A stretch of DNA of 59,798 nucleotides from Tieghemiomyces parasiticus. Its lineage: Eukaryota > Kickxellomycota > Dimargaritomycetes > Dimargaritales > Dimargaritaceae. The position numbers and the translations under genes are program-made. Below, in pieces: positions 1-11,300 of this stretch (position 1 is its first letter; the number at the start of each line of letters is the position of its first letter). A model generated the notes under the pieces. The model made no database searches. It was not told the origin of the DNA and worked only from the letters and a program-made list of their open reading frames with translations. The stretch lies in contig JANBPT010000185.1 of assembly GCA_027575765.1 (NCBI GenBank), forward strand, positions 1 to 59,798. Direction: 5' to 3'.

Positions 1-3000
1 ATTAGCGCTAATCCTTTAGTATAGTCATAGTATAAAAGCCGGGCCCAAGTATGCAACACAGGGCCCGGCAGCTTATTCCCCAATTTCTGACCCATAGTGC
101 CATCCGTTAGCACTATTCCAATTAGTAAACCTAGTATCATTATTGCCCTAAGCTTTTGTATTAATGCATGTTTGTAGGTTTTCTTTGTTTGACAACTCCG
201 TCAGTAGTTGTCCGTTTTAACTTTGCATTGCAGATTAGGATACCCCTGGTTTGACTGCCTACTCCTGAACTCTCCACTCCGTCCCGGAGGTTCTTTTGAA
301 AGCGGAGCTGGCTATCCAATTCCGGTCCACTTTACATTTTTATGTTGTGATGATGGCACTTGTACTACTTCCCACCAACTCCTCTGATACCCCAACTCAT
401 TATCATTGCGGGATACCTATAATCCGCTGGTCTGCCACAGGTTAATACATTTTCTTATTCTTTATCCTCTTAGCTTGATATTATTAACATTGATCTGCCT
501 CTACTTCATTAATCCATGATTAACTCCGCTATCTTATAACTTTGATAGCAACATCGTCGTTCTCTTTAAACCTGCTGTATTTTCTTTACTATTTACTGCC
601 ACCATCCTTTTATAAGAACACCAGCTTTGCACGCCGTAATAAAGACAAGTATTTTCTGCTTTGTTCATCGTCTTTCTCCCAGTCACCCGTTGAAATTCCC
701 TATACACCATCACACGATGTTTAACATGATGAAGGCTGTGAAATTCAGTTATATTTTCCAAAAGAAATAACTGAAACAATAATAGCTCGAAAACTATGAT
801 ACATACACGGTTGCGACCTGTACTGCGTTAACTAGTGCCTCAAGGGCTATCAAATGATACTGGTCTCGCTCATAAAGGAGCGGACCGGAAATTTGAGGCT
901 CCCTTATAAGGTAGTGGTAGCCATTAGTAGGATATAACCTATGGACACTATAAAGCAAGTATGAGCCGCTGTGGTGGGCGAGATCTTTAGGGGTAGTTTA
1001 TTGCAAATACGTGCAAGCTAGATAAATACCAAGTTAAGGACATTAGTGGTTAGGTTTGTTGGGCTATATAGCCGGGAAATGTGTGAAGTGTCAGGTGTTG
1101 GTTGGGTTTTGGTAGTTAGTTATGAAGGGTCCTTGCTATGTTTGCTATGGCCAAATGTTGGCACTAACGGGGCGGTGACTGTTCCCGTATGGCGTCGCGG
1201 GGGCTTGCAGGGCTCTGTGGAACGTCGGCTTTTGGATACTGACAGCAACCCTGGAGTAAAGTAATATATATTTTTGAATGAAGAGTAGTATTATTGGTCT
1301 ATTTTACACATTCTAAGCAGCCCAGTGTTATTAGTTGCAGTTGTCAGCCAAGGCAAAAGGTATACTTTTGTGGTAGATCTAGACTTAATAAGGTTGAACT
1401 TCGGTGTTAATTTCTAATGACCAATGACACTGTAGTTAAGGATATTCATAATATAACGCCACCAGCCCATTATAATTACATTTTATTGATCTCCCCACCG
1501 TTCACTTACTTGGATGGTGAAAATTAGGCTGACCATAAACGACTTGAAATGCGTTTAACGGCTAGGCCATATATTACCTGCAATAAGAGTGGATAGTCTA
1601 CCGCCGTGGCGAATATTAGTCTGAATATTAATGCAGCGAAGGGACCAACCCCCGCCATACGATTGTATTCTAATGTTAAAAGGTCATAGCCTGCCCCCCT
1701 TATCGTTTCATTCCTACAATTATGATTGCACATTGCGCATTCTAACCAACACGTTCGTCGTAGCGGCGTATTAAATACAAGCAGCTCATGAGCAAAGCAC
1801 TAAATATCTACTGACAAGCGGAACGCAATCGGACCGGAGGGACAGGTGAAGCTAGTTCTTCAACGTGAGGTAACTGGCAAAGGGAAAGGGTTCAGCAAGT
1901 CGTTCACCATGTAAGCGGATGTACGCAATACACAAACGCACTTTCAGGAAGCAATATCCTGATTTGGAGGTGTTGGGATATGAACAAATCACCGGGTATG
2001 GCTGGCTGCGTTTTGCCGTATGGGAAGCCCAGTACATGGCGTGCAGCCGCCCAGGAGCAGATGTATCCCAGTCGAACTGACCCGAAGTTCGTGAGGTATC
2101 TGTCCCGTTTTACAGGCCTACGGTGTTGAGTGAAACCGGGAATGTAGGCTGGAAGAAGCAACAGGGAGTGCGAAGTGAACGAGGGGAATCCGTGGATAGG
2201 TCGGAGTGAACACCACTCTTTTGGTTCATCAAGAGGCTGATCCTGAGGAAGTGTGCGGAAGTGAGTATCCACCAATAATGAGTACAGGTATTACTGGTGG
2301 AGTGAGGACGACGGTCCAACAGTTGACTGAGCTCCCATGACTCCGATTGGCTCCCTCGCAACTCCTATGCATCCTCTCCAACAGTCAGCAGTGGGGAAAC
2401 TACTTGAGAGGGCATCTGTGGATGGAGGTAGGAAATGGGGTCGACGCTTACAGGCTGGCTGCTACAAGGCGGGAGGACGCCGCCCCCCAGCACTTGATAT
2501 AGAATGGAATCATTTCTTGCCGACCTTTTCTCACATACCGCTAATCCTCGGGGGGTGGGGAGTGTTGGACCTGGCGGTCTGAAGGGATTCCCATCTGCTG
2601 AAGGGGGGGGAAGTTACGAGATTTAGTTCTGGGAGCGAAATCGAGACATTCTGCCTAGTCAAGGCAATTTTGAAGTTACGCAGGCACTTCCCCGATGGCT
2701 AGTCCGTTGTCTCCGCCGAGTTAATGTCAGGCATTTTGGCATCCGCCCTACCTGCCGCAGACTATCAAGGATAAGGAACGAAAAGAAACTGCCTCCGGGT
2801 TGTGTTGATTGGTGACCATACTACATTAGGTTACTTTATTCGGTCCAACGTGCCCAAGGGTAAGTCCGGGGACAGTTTGGAACGATCGAATGGAAGAGAC
2901 AGGATCCGTTATGAAACGAAATAAGTTGGGGAGGGTAATACAACCGATAGCCACGACCTATCGGTGTGAACTAGATGCGTGGAAGAACCACTTCATCATA

Positions 3001-3025
3001 ATGCAGAGTCAGGATCAAAGAATGC
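1..3025. other. gene-free stretch, left edge
   Basis: No ORF here has family-like sequence or the GC-rich third positions of the real genes in the window. The first 1.3 kb are clearly AT-richer than the rest. The only structure seen is the hairpin at 38-69 and some homopolymer runs, such as the G run near 2605. No transposon, tRNA or rRNA sequence was recognised. Confidence 0.6.
38..69. repeat. 9-bp perfect inverted repeat (hairpin)
   Basis: GCCGGGCCC at 38-46 is matched by its exact reverse complement GGGCCCGGC at 61-69, with a 14-base loop. Each arm contains the self-palindrome GGGCCC. It is a GC-rich hairpin in an otherwise AT-rich stretch. No gene is near it, so its role is unknown; it may be chance. 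Confidence 0.6.
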
Positions 3026-3475
3026 TTAGAACTGGGCGTAGGCAGCGGCGGCGGCCATGGCACCGACCACGAAAGAGGAGAGACCGATAGCGGAGGCGCC
3101 GCTGGACTCCTCATCCTCGTTGGTGGCATCGGCGATAGCGCTGGACACGATACCCGAGACCTTGCTGGCAGCGGCGGAAGCCTTGCTGGCAACGGCAGAA
3201 GACACCTTGCTGGCGACGGCGGTACCGGTGCTGGTGGCAGCAGAGGCCGGGGCAGAGTTGGTGGCGCTTTCCATGGCACCGCTGGCAGCAGCCTGGTTAG
3301 AGGCGGCGGCGGCGGAAGCAGCGGCGATGTTGGAAGCGTTGGCGGCGGACAGGGCAGCCTCGGCAGAAGCCTGGGCGGCGGCGAAGTCAGCGGGCACCGG
3401 GACGGTGGGAACGGGGGAGGCGTTCTGGGCGGCGGCGACGGCGACCAGGGCGGCAAGGACAATGGCGGACTGCAT
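3026..3475 (-). CDS. small Ala/Ser-rich secreted protein, probably GPI-anchored (149 aa)
   Basis: The single-exon product begins MQSAIVLAALVAVAAAQ, a classic signal peptide with likely cleavage after the Ala run. A Pro/Val-rich spacer and a long Ala/Ser/Thr stretch follow, with loose repeats of the form ASKVS/ASKAS (about residues 88-110). An acidic patch EDEESSGA comes next, then a hydrophobic tail ending AAAAAYAQF. Signal peptide, low-complexity Ser/Ala body, small residues before a C-terminal hydrophobic tail: this is the layout of fungal GPI-anchored wall or surface proteins. The same layout, including the acidic-SSGA-tail block, recurs in the gene at 8035-8319, so the two are probably paralogues. 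Two other frames over this locus are also open, but only this one has a signal peptide and tail. No named family was recognised; a structural or adhesive surface role is inference. Confidence 0.8.
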   Translation of the reverse strand: MQSAIVLAALVAVAAAQNASPVPTVPVPADFAAAQASAEAALSAANASNIAAASAAAASNQAAASGAMESATNSAPASAATSTGTAVASKVSSAVASKASAAASKVSGIVSSAIADATNEDEESSGASAIGLSSFVVGAMAAAAAYAQF

Positions 3476-6400
3476 TATGATTAGGGTGGGGAGGGGTTGT
3501 AAGTTAAGGGAGTGGGATTGATCGTTAAAAACGCGAAAGTGGAAAATTAGGAGACGTGAATGGCGAACCGAAATGGTAGCGAACTAATGTAGTGAGATTG
3601 GGTAAAGAGGCAAGACTGGAGGGCGCGAGGTGGGCGATTTATATAACGCAACGGAGGGCATGGAGGCTGGACAGAGGGGGGCTAGTTCGGACAATGGGTG
3701 ACACCCACAGCACCGTGTATAACGTCGAATCCAAAACGGGATGGGACGAAACGGATGCATACACCCGGCCCGGCCCAGCCCACAATACCTCGGCCAGTGC
3801 CAGTTGGCAAGTGGGCGCTAGGGTGTCTGCGCTCCGAGCGGGAAACGGTGGGGGCTGTGGGACGGAATGGGACGGATGGCTTTCAGGCGGAAGCAGCCCC
3901 TTCCTCCAACTCTCGGTTCTAAGGGGGCGCGCCTATTAGCCCGGAGGTCGGGGCAACCTCGCTCACCCGGCGGGCCAACCAGTCCGTCTCGGCTAAATGC
4001 CCCCCAACCAACAGTTTTAGGCCTTTGGCGGGCGTTTGCGTGGCCACGCGTCTGTATGTATGTATGCGGGGGTAGGGGGGAATAGAGCGGAAAGCAGCCC
4101 GGATGGAGGCGACGGCAGTGTGGGGCAGAGGTGTCGCTAGTGATTAGGAGATTTACAGCACTGGTGGACGGTTCATCCGGTCTCCTGCAGCTCTTTCTCC
4201 CTCTTCCACCCATCCGCTGCTTGGGTGCCTGTGTCATCTCGGCTATTAGACGCGCCTTCCTTGCTCTGTATTATTATGATTATTACCACCCCAGCTTCTA
4301 CCCAACTCTTCACCGCGCCCCCACTGTCCTCCTCCCGCCACCGCGCATCACTCTTGCTGGCCTTTTCCGCTTGCCGGACGGGGCGATCCTCGATGGCTTG
4401 GCTTCCCAATACCACGCGTGCTCCTACCTGTTCGCCTCGGTCCTACTGGTTGCTATGGGGCCCTCATGCCGCCGTTCCCACCTGAGACCACAGTCCTTTG
4501 GCTCCGATTTACCGAGCCTTTGCTGCCGGACACTATATTTAGTCATACGGCACTCGCCCAAGACGACATCCTGTTGGTCGGGTGACTCGTAATCCGCGGG
4601 CCTCTGCAGCGCCCGTGCCCCGTAAGCACCACCCTTTTTCCCCACCACTGCCAGTGCTTCCGTTAGTGAACCGAGCAATAACCCCACAGATTAAATCTCG
4701 CGCCCTTCTCTCCCTCCCCCCACTTCACGCGCAGCGGGTCTATCCGACGGCGATAGATTGGCGACTGCCGGCTTATCCGTTTCTTGTCCAAAGCAAACCT
4801 AGACGGTCTACTTACTGCCTACGGTTGAAATGCTACTCCCACACGATGTTGGCCATCATGTTCTGATATACCAGCTACATTACCAGTCGGACCCACCGGC
4901 ACCCATCTACGCGTCGCACAACAAGGATTGCCAGGACATTGTGGAGTCAGCGTGGTCAACTCCGCCCAACAACACCTAGTAGCTTCACCCCCCAACTGCG
5001 GCATAATTCAAAATACTTAGCCTTATGTTACTCTGCACATTTATGTCTGGTGTCCTCCTGCGCCTTTTGTTATACTTTCCCGATCGGCGGTAAGCGAGCT
5101 ACCAAGGTAGAGCGTGTCCCAAGACGGAATGTGCCCCAGTGTCACTGGACCACCCGCCATCGGCCCTGCATCACTTTGGCCGAATAATGCTCCTGGCGCC
5201 GCTGAAGGGCCCGGCCTGGGCGGTGTGGACGGATATCTCGGCACTATTCGCCTCCTGCCAACCCAATGGCGGTCTATGCCAAGTCATGGCGTATATTTTT
5301 AGCTCAACCATTGTTCCCGATGGAATCTTCGGCCCCACGATGCGTCAACCAGCAGCTTGGCATCGATTCTATTGCTGGCTAGCTGGGCCTCGGCGATACT
5401 GTCGTCGTGTTCGCCAAATAGAAGGGGGTGGCGATGCTTTATCTGACTTCACTTGGCGCCAGCTGCGTAGCCCAGACCTTCCTCCACTTTGGCCAAGTTC
5501 CCGGGCCGCATCGTCACCGTGACCCTGGGGATGGGTTCGACGCGGGAACCCTCCTCCCTTCCACCGACCAGGGTAATTGGTGACCGGGGTGCCCGTTGAG
5601 TCCGGGCGCTAGGGTTAGGCCGTGCTTACCGTCACACCCCTGTCTCCGTCCAACCCTTACACCCCCTCTACCCCTCCCCCTTCCGACAGCCCCCTTAACC
5701 ATCCCCTCCTCAAGCAATCACTTCACCACTCCCAACCATCCTAACTCCTTCGATCCACACCAGGACGGTCCAGTCCGCTGGACAGCACCAGTAAGGAAGT
5801 GGCGGTTCCTGTCCCAATGACGAAGCGAGCGAGCTGTAGTTAGCCAGCCCCTCGCCACCCACCGTCCTGCCTTACAGTCTTTTGGGAACGCGGTTGAGCT
5901 TGGTGATGTGAGACAAGAATTGGTTATGCGACGGTCGTTACAACGGATTGAAGGCCGCTGACAATCAATTATTCATTCCCCGAGCCTGGCAAATATGCCC
6001 ATCCATGACGACATTCCCTTTGCGCTTGACGACCGCCTCAACCTTGGCAACACGCCACAGCTTGATATTATTGTTATTGGGCACACTCTCGCTTAATCTC
6101 TAGGCAAAGCGTATCACCCGGCGTGCTTCCGGGGATTGCAACTTATCACCTGCTGCAGTCCAGGGCCCGTCATTCAAAGGCTTACACGTCCCACCCAACA
6201 CCAATGGTCTCCAGTGCTTTGTTTTTGGTGATGGCCGTTTACAACTGTACATCCCCCCCACCTTATCATCGTTGCTTATCTCATCCCTCTTTTCACTTGC
6301 GTGCCAATTATACCATCGAAAATGAGTGACCCTGTCGAAGGGCCTGGGTGCGGCAGCCCGGCTGCCGACTGTTGACCAAAAAGACAGCGGTCTATCGCGA

Positions 6401-8034
6401 CAACTGTTAATCGTCGGCTGCCAAGTGGGGGGGGAGGGTAAATCTATGGTATCAGTCTGGATGGGCTTAGCTAAAACCAGAACACGTCTCTGTTCAACGC
6501 GCACTTCATGTGCAAAGTTGATGTAGTGGGTATTGGCACGATGCCCTGGGAGACGCCTGCGACCTGGAATGGTCAGGTCCAGAGGATACGAGGCTGGGTT
6601 TTTCTCTGAGCCGTTTCAATAGAGCGTCGTGGCCGCTTGGGACAAAGGAAGTTATCGTTGACCCACTCACCCGACATGACCAACAATCCCCAGCGGTTTA
6701 CATTAGAAAATCGGACTCGGCTTCCCATACCACTACATCCGTTGCATGCGTTGGAACATGTATTAGACAACGTAAGATGGAGCACCAATCGCGCCCATCG
6801 GAAATTCACGGCTCAGACATTGTGTAGCAAGCCATTGTCCTGCAAACTTTGCTGTTTATCAGGGTACGACTCCTTCATGTGGGATATACCGGCCAACAAC
6901 CATATGGTCACTACGTGATACTCGACTTGACTATCATGGTCCTCTGGCTCTAAATGTGACTGTGTGGAGGGAGAAAGAGTGCGTTGAGCAGCCATGACGC
7001 TCTCGTGGTGCCTGGACGGATCAAATGAACCACGGCCCACAGTGGCTCAGATAGGCCAGTCCTATGATTAGTGTCGGTTGCGGGCCTTCAGCACTGTTCC
7101 ACACCCGTTGGTTTCTGTCCCGACCTAGGTGGTAACTTAATTAGTCAGAGAGTTGTGAGGAAGGGAGGCGGCTGATTCCTGTGACGATGTCTTTTCGAAA
7201 TACTTCTTGGGCGTGGTGTACTCCCGTAACCTCCCATTCTTTCATTCGCTAAAAATAATAATTAGCAAGGTTCAGTCTGTTGGCAAGTGTCGAAAAACTG
7301 GCCTAATTGAGCGTTGACCACCAACCTTCGGCAGGGGGCTTGATTGGACGTCCACTGTGGCCGTAATATATTCAAAACGCTGACGTCATAATTGTGGGAT
7401 CGCCGGCGACACGGGTGGGAGAGAGGCTCCGGTTGACGGATAGTACTAGACCTTATCTCCGAAGACCGAGCAGGCTGGGGAGGACGGTTAGACCTTCCCA
7501 GCCAAGCAGCACGGTAATTGAAATGAACAAAGTGACCAGGAGCCGCCAGACCGCATGTACTATCTGCAGGAGGACGGTCTACGAGTGGTAGTGAGTGCAC
7601 AACCGTAGCTTTCTGCGCAAATGGGTGGTCCCGTACGAGCCTCGCTAAAATGGTCCTTAGCCAGGAGGTTAATACATGGTCACCTGCACGATACTCACCT
7701 TGAACATCTTATACTCGGCGGTATAGGCCAGAACGCTTCGCCACTTTTAACTCTGCACCGACGATTCCGGCCAGAAGGAGTGTATGTTCAGCCGCGGGGC
7801 GTAGAGAGTCTACTCGCTCGAGGTATCGCCGTTGTCAGTCATGGGAAGTGCGATCATTCGCCCACATTGACTAACCCCGGGATTCGATTCTTGGCCGGGC
7901 TGCTAAACTCGACTTAGCGTCAAAATGGAAGTACCCAACAAAATTTATTAGTTTAGAGAATAAGCCAAAGTATTGTTATACATTTGCTTAGGGGCGTTGT
8001 AGGCGTCGAGAACTCAGAGAGGGAGGGAGTGTAT
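3476..8034. other. gene-free stretch between the two surface-protein genes
   Basis: Apart from the promoter of the left gene, no coding sequence could be supported. Short ORFs lack domain features and the codon bias of the real genes. Plus-strand pyrimidine-rich tracts at about 4170-4340 and 5635-5765 resemble the CT-rich leaders found before real genes here, but no credible ORF follows them. A single TAGGGTTAGG at 5610-5619 is not a telomere array. Confidence 0.5.
3637..3645 (-). promoter_or_regulatory. TATA box of the 149-aa surface protein gene
   Basis: On the minus strand the sequence reads TATATAAAT, about 160 bases upstream of the ATG at 3475. The paralogue at 8035-8319 also has a TATA element, which supports this as the core promoter. 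Confidence 0.55.
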
Positions 8035-8319
8035 TTAGAGCTCGGCGTAGGCAGCGACGGCGGCGAGGGCACCGACGGCGAAGACGGACCCAGCAACGGA
8101 GGCGGCGCCGGAGGAGGAGTCCTCGTCACTGACATCGGACTCAACGGCCGAGGCAGCGGCACTGGAAGCCGAAGAGATGCGAGAAGCGACATCAGAGACG
8201 GCAGCGGAAGCGACGGAGGAGATGGCGCTAGAGACGGCCGAAGCGACGTCGCTGGAGGCAGCCGAGGACTGGGCGGCGGCGGTGGCGACGAAAAGGGCGA
8301 GGACGGTGGCGAACTGCAT
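8035..8319 (-). CDS. small Ala/Ser-rich secreted protein, probably GPI-anchored (94 aa)
   Basis: The single-exon product starts MQFATVLALFVATAAAQ, a signal peptide very like that of the gene at 3026-3475. The mature part is almost wholly Ser, Ala, Val and Asp, with repeated VASAVSS/ISSVAS units that could form an amphipathic helix. Near the C-terminus DEDSSSGA precedes a hydrophobic tail ending AAVAAYAEL. Aligning the two tails gives a shared pattern: acidic run, SSGA, then G-x-S-x-F-x-VGA and AAYA. This fits a GPI-anchoring signal. Both genes lie on the same strand, 4.6 kb apart, so a tandem duplication with later divergence and loss of the Pro-rich spacer is likely. Function unknown; a cell-surface or wall role is inferred from layout only. 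Confidence 0.8.
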   Translation of the reverse strand: MQFATVLALFVATAAAQSSAASSDVASAVSSAISSVASAAVSDVASRISSASSAAASAVESDVSDEDSSSGAASVAGSVFAVGALAAVAAYAEL

Positions 8320-11300
8320 GGTGGATATGATGTGTATGTGAGTTGGTGTGTGAGAGGGGAGAGGTGAGGAAAGATAAAAATTATAGGGGCGTGGCTATTT
8401 ATATGCGAAGGGAAGTGGTCATTAAACGAGTGATGGTAGCAACAGATGGAGCGCAACCCTGGGTCGGGCTTATATATCGGGGTGCGATGCAAAGGTGGCG
8501 AATGCCGAGCGAGAGGCGATGAACCCCAGTGGCCTAGATTAATAGGGGGAGGGTACACAACGTAGCGTGAAGGCACGGCAAATGCAGGGGATCATCGAGG
8601 GAGGGGAGCCAAGCTCACCACTACCACCTTGCTGATGCCAAGTGAATGGCCTACACATCGTGGGATTAACGCGTGTGTAGAAAGGTTGTGGTATCCTCAT
8701 TTCTACTCTACCCTCCACACGTTTACTCCCCCCTCCCCACGCTTACCTCAAGCCGCGCCTCCCCCTCCCTCCATGAACATACGGCACCCTTATCACTGCG
8801 CATTCTGGGCCGCGCTAGTTTCCTTTTCAGACCAGCTTCCTCCCCATCGCACCACCCGAACTGCGACATGATTGGATGGACACCTCCTGGCTGCCCTGAC
8901 AGCTCATTGGCAACTTAGAATGTGAGCGTAGGGGTATTGCGGGAGAAGGGGAGTAAGAAGGGGCTTAAGCTGCTGCTAGTTCTGGTCCCAGGAGACACTA
9001 GCCGCCAGCCGGCGATCGACCGTCGAGTAGCGGGGGCGGGGGGATTGAAACATCCGCCGATCCCCTCACCCCCCCCCCCGTCCGCTGAGTCTCTGCGCTC
9101 ACTCCCGCTTGCTTTCCCCCTCGCATCGCCCATCCACTTCCTCCTATACGGTCCCGCGATGACCTCAAGAAACGGGTAGCCGAACGCGTACTCGTTATCG
9201 AAGCTTCTCTTCGCGGGGTGCACCAAGGACTGTGCGTCATCGGCGACCCTACATTAGAATATCGACATGGACTCTAGCAAGGGATCGTCCCCATTCCTTT
9301 CTTCACCCCTCTGGAATGCTACCACCCAGTGAGGCCCCGTGAAAGTAGTCTGAGCGAATAGCCGCTCTGTCGATGAAGTAGAGGCCGGTGTGCCAGCAGA
9401 GGCGACGGGTTATCGGATTGGGTGGTGTCAGACTGAGTTTCTGGGTTTGCTATTCTATTTTTCTCTCCTCACCCCCCTCCGCATCCCGATTCAACTACGC
9501 CCACATAAATCAGAGTGGGGAGGATGACAGCTCTAGTCCTGCAGTATAAAAACAAAAACAAACGATGGTGACGACGTCGGCTACATTGCGTAATATCGGC
9601 CAAGACAAGCCAGGCGGGTACGTCAAGACAGCCCGGAGGGGAGGGAAGGGCCCAGGTCATTCCCTGCAGGGCGACGTCACAACCGAGCCGCCACCGCTAC
9701 GGCCGGCAGTACGCCAGGTGGGATGCTGGGTTCTCGCTAGGCCTACTTAATATCATTACCCGCCCCTCGCCCAATCGCCAATACTACCTTCGATAGGAAC
9801 CTACGGGGTACGCCCTGTACTAGGCCGAGTAAATATGCCCTGGTACCGCTGTCTGCAGCTCCATCCTCACGTAGGGAAGCCAGTGAAGGGCCAGGCTTTG
9901 TTTAATCTTCCCATAGCCGACTGGTCGGACTGGGGCCTACATTGTCAAATAAGGCCACGCTTTCCTTGAGCCACGCGGTACACGTTCGTAGTAGACAGGA
10001 TCCATGCGGGGTCTGCAGGCAAGCCGACGTGGCAAAAGTTGAGTTGTGAGAGTTAGCCGGCCTCGTAGCATCGAACAAATGACACCATTGATAGACAGGG
10101 AACTCCGGGAGAAGCCTTCAGCCGTCTGCTTTGGTCTAGGCATCCCCCTCTACTCTTTCCCCTCTTTGTCTCGCTCGGCGATCCTAAATTAGACACGGCC
10201 ACCCATGGGATGAGCCGCGTCCTGGTCACCTTGAGGAACTTCCGAACACCAAAGGTCTAGCTAAACTCAGCTTGGGCAGAGCGCCATCCTTGGCAGCAAG
10301 ATATGTCCCTCCCCCTGCCCTACAGGCGGCTAGCCCCCTCCCCCCCCCTCATATCTCCTCTCTCTGGTAAATCTACGCGATGTACTGGGTATGAAAGGCC
10401 TGGGCTGGGGACGTGGAGTGTGCCATTGGCTATGTAAATCGCGGACAAGCCATCCATGCTACAATACTCCACTCGGCCTAATTCGCCCATAACCACGGGG
10501 TCACTCACTTACCCCCTGAAGAACCACTGACAGGACATGGTCCTGGCCTTCAAATTTGACCTCAGTGTCTATCGGCACTTGGTCTTCTCAGCAAGCATCA
10601 ACCATTCCGCGCCAGATCATAACCGGTCTGCCGCTGATATCAGGGGCAGAGAGGGAGGGGCGGGGGGTTCCAAAAACTAATGTGTGGCAACTCGGTGTGG
10701 CGTATTAAGTAATAGAGGAGGAAGATAGTTAATCCACCCTCCCTGTATGGCTGGCTAACTAGGCACAATATCGGTCATTGGGCCGGGGTAGTACCACTCT
10801 CGCTCATTCCCACTTGTCTTGAATACTGGATTAGTGTGACTGACTAGGGGCCAGGTATCCTGTTCCTCCGGCTACACAGAGCCAGCCTCATAAGGGGCAA
10901 CGTGGCCCTTTAATTCCATTAAAACGGAGACCAGTCTCCTTTATTGACAATTCTCCCCCCGCCCCACTCTATTATTACAGGGAGAGTTGGGTTTATTTCG
11001 GGTGGTATAGGAGACGAGAAAGGTAAAAAGTACGGGATGAAAAGTGGACGGGTAAGCAGGGGGATTCCACTAAAGGGTAAAGTTATACTATCCAATCGTA
11101 AGTCTACGGCACACGGGTAGGGTGTGCCGAAGTGAAGCAGTATGGAGCAACCGAGGGGAAAATCGTGCCGTTTGAATACGGGTTGTATGGAACAAGTGGC
11201 AGAGACGAGTAGGGTATAACTGCCTCATGGTTAATCTGTTGGCACTGGATCCTACTGGTACACTACCATCACAAGCAGGTCTTCCCTTCGCTTCTCCTTC

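Noticed and set aside
2971..3521. Pro-rich minus-strand ORF and Ala-rich plus-strand ORF over the 149-aa surface protein gene
   Set aside because: Shadow frames of a repetitive GC-rich gene. Only the 3026-3475 frame has a signal peptide, tail and a paralogue.
5535..5553. TTCGA-containing sites here, at about 13866 and at about 52193 that resemble a tRNA B box
   Set aside because: The T-arm stems do not pair and no A box or acceptor stem is found at the right distance.
5610..5619. TAGGGTTAGG, telomere-like
   Set aside because: A single copy only; no array.
7953..8576. 207-codon Pro/Ser-rich minus-strand ORF over the 94-aa surface protein gene
   Set aside because: It continues through the TATA box and promoter and lacks any domain; it is a shadow frame.
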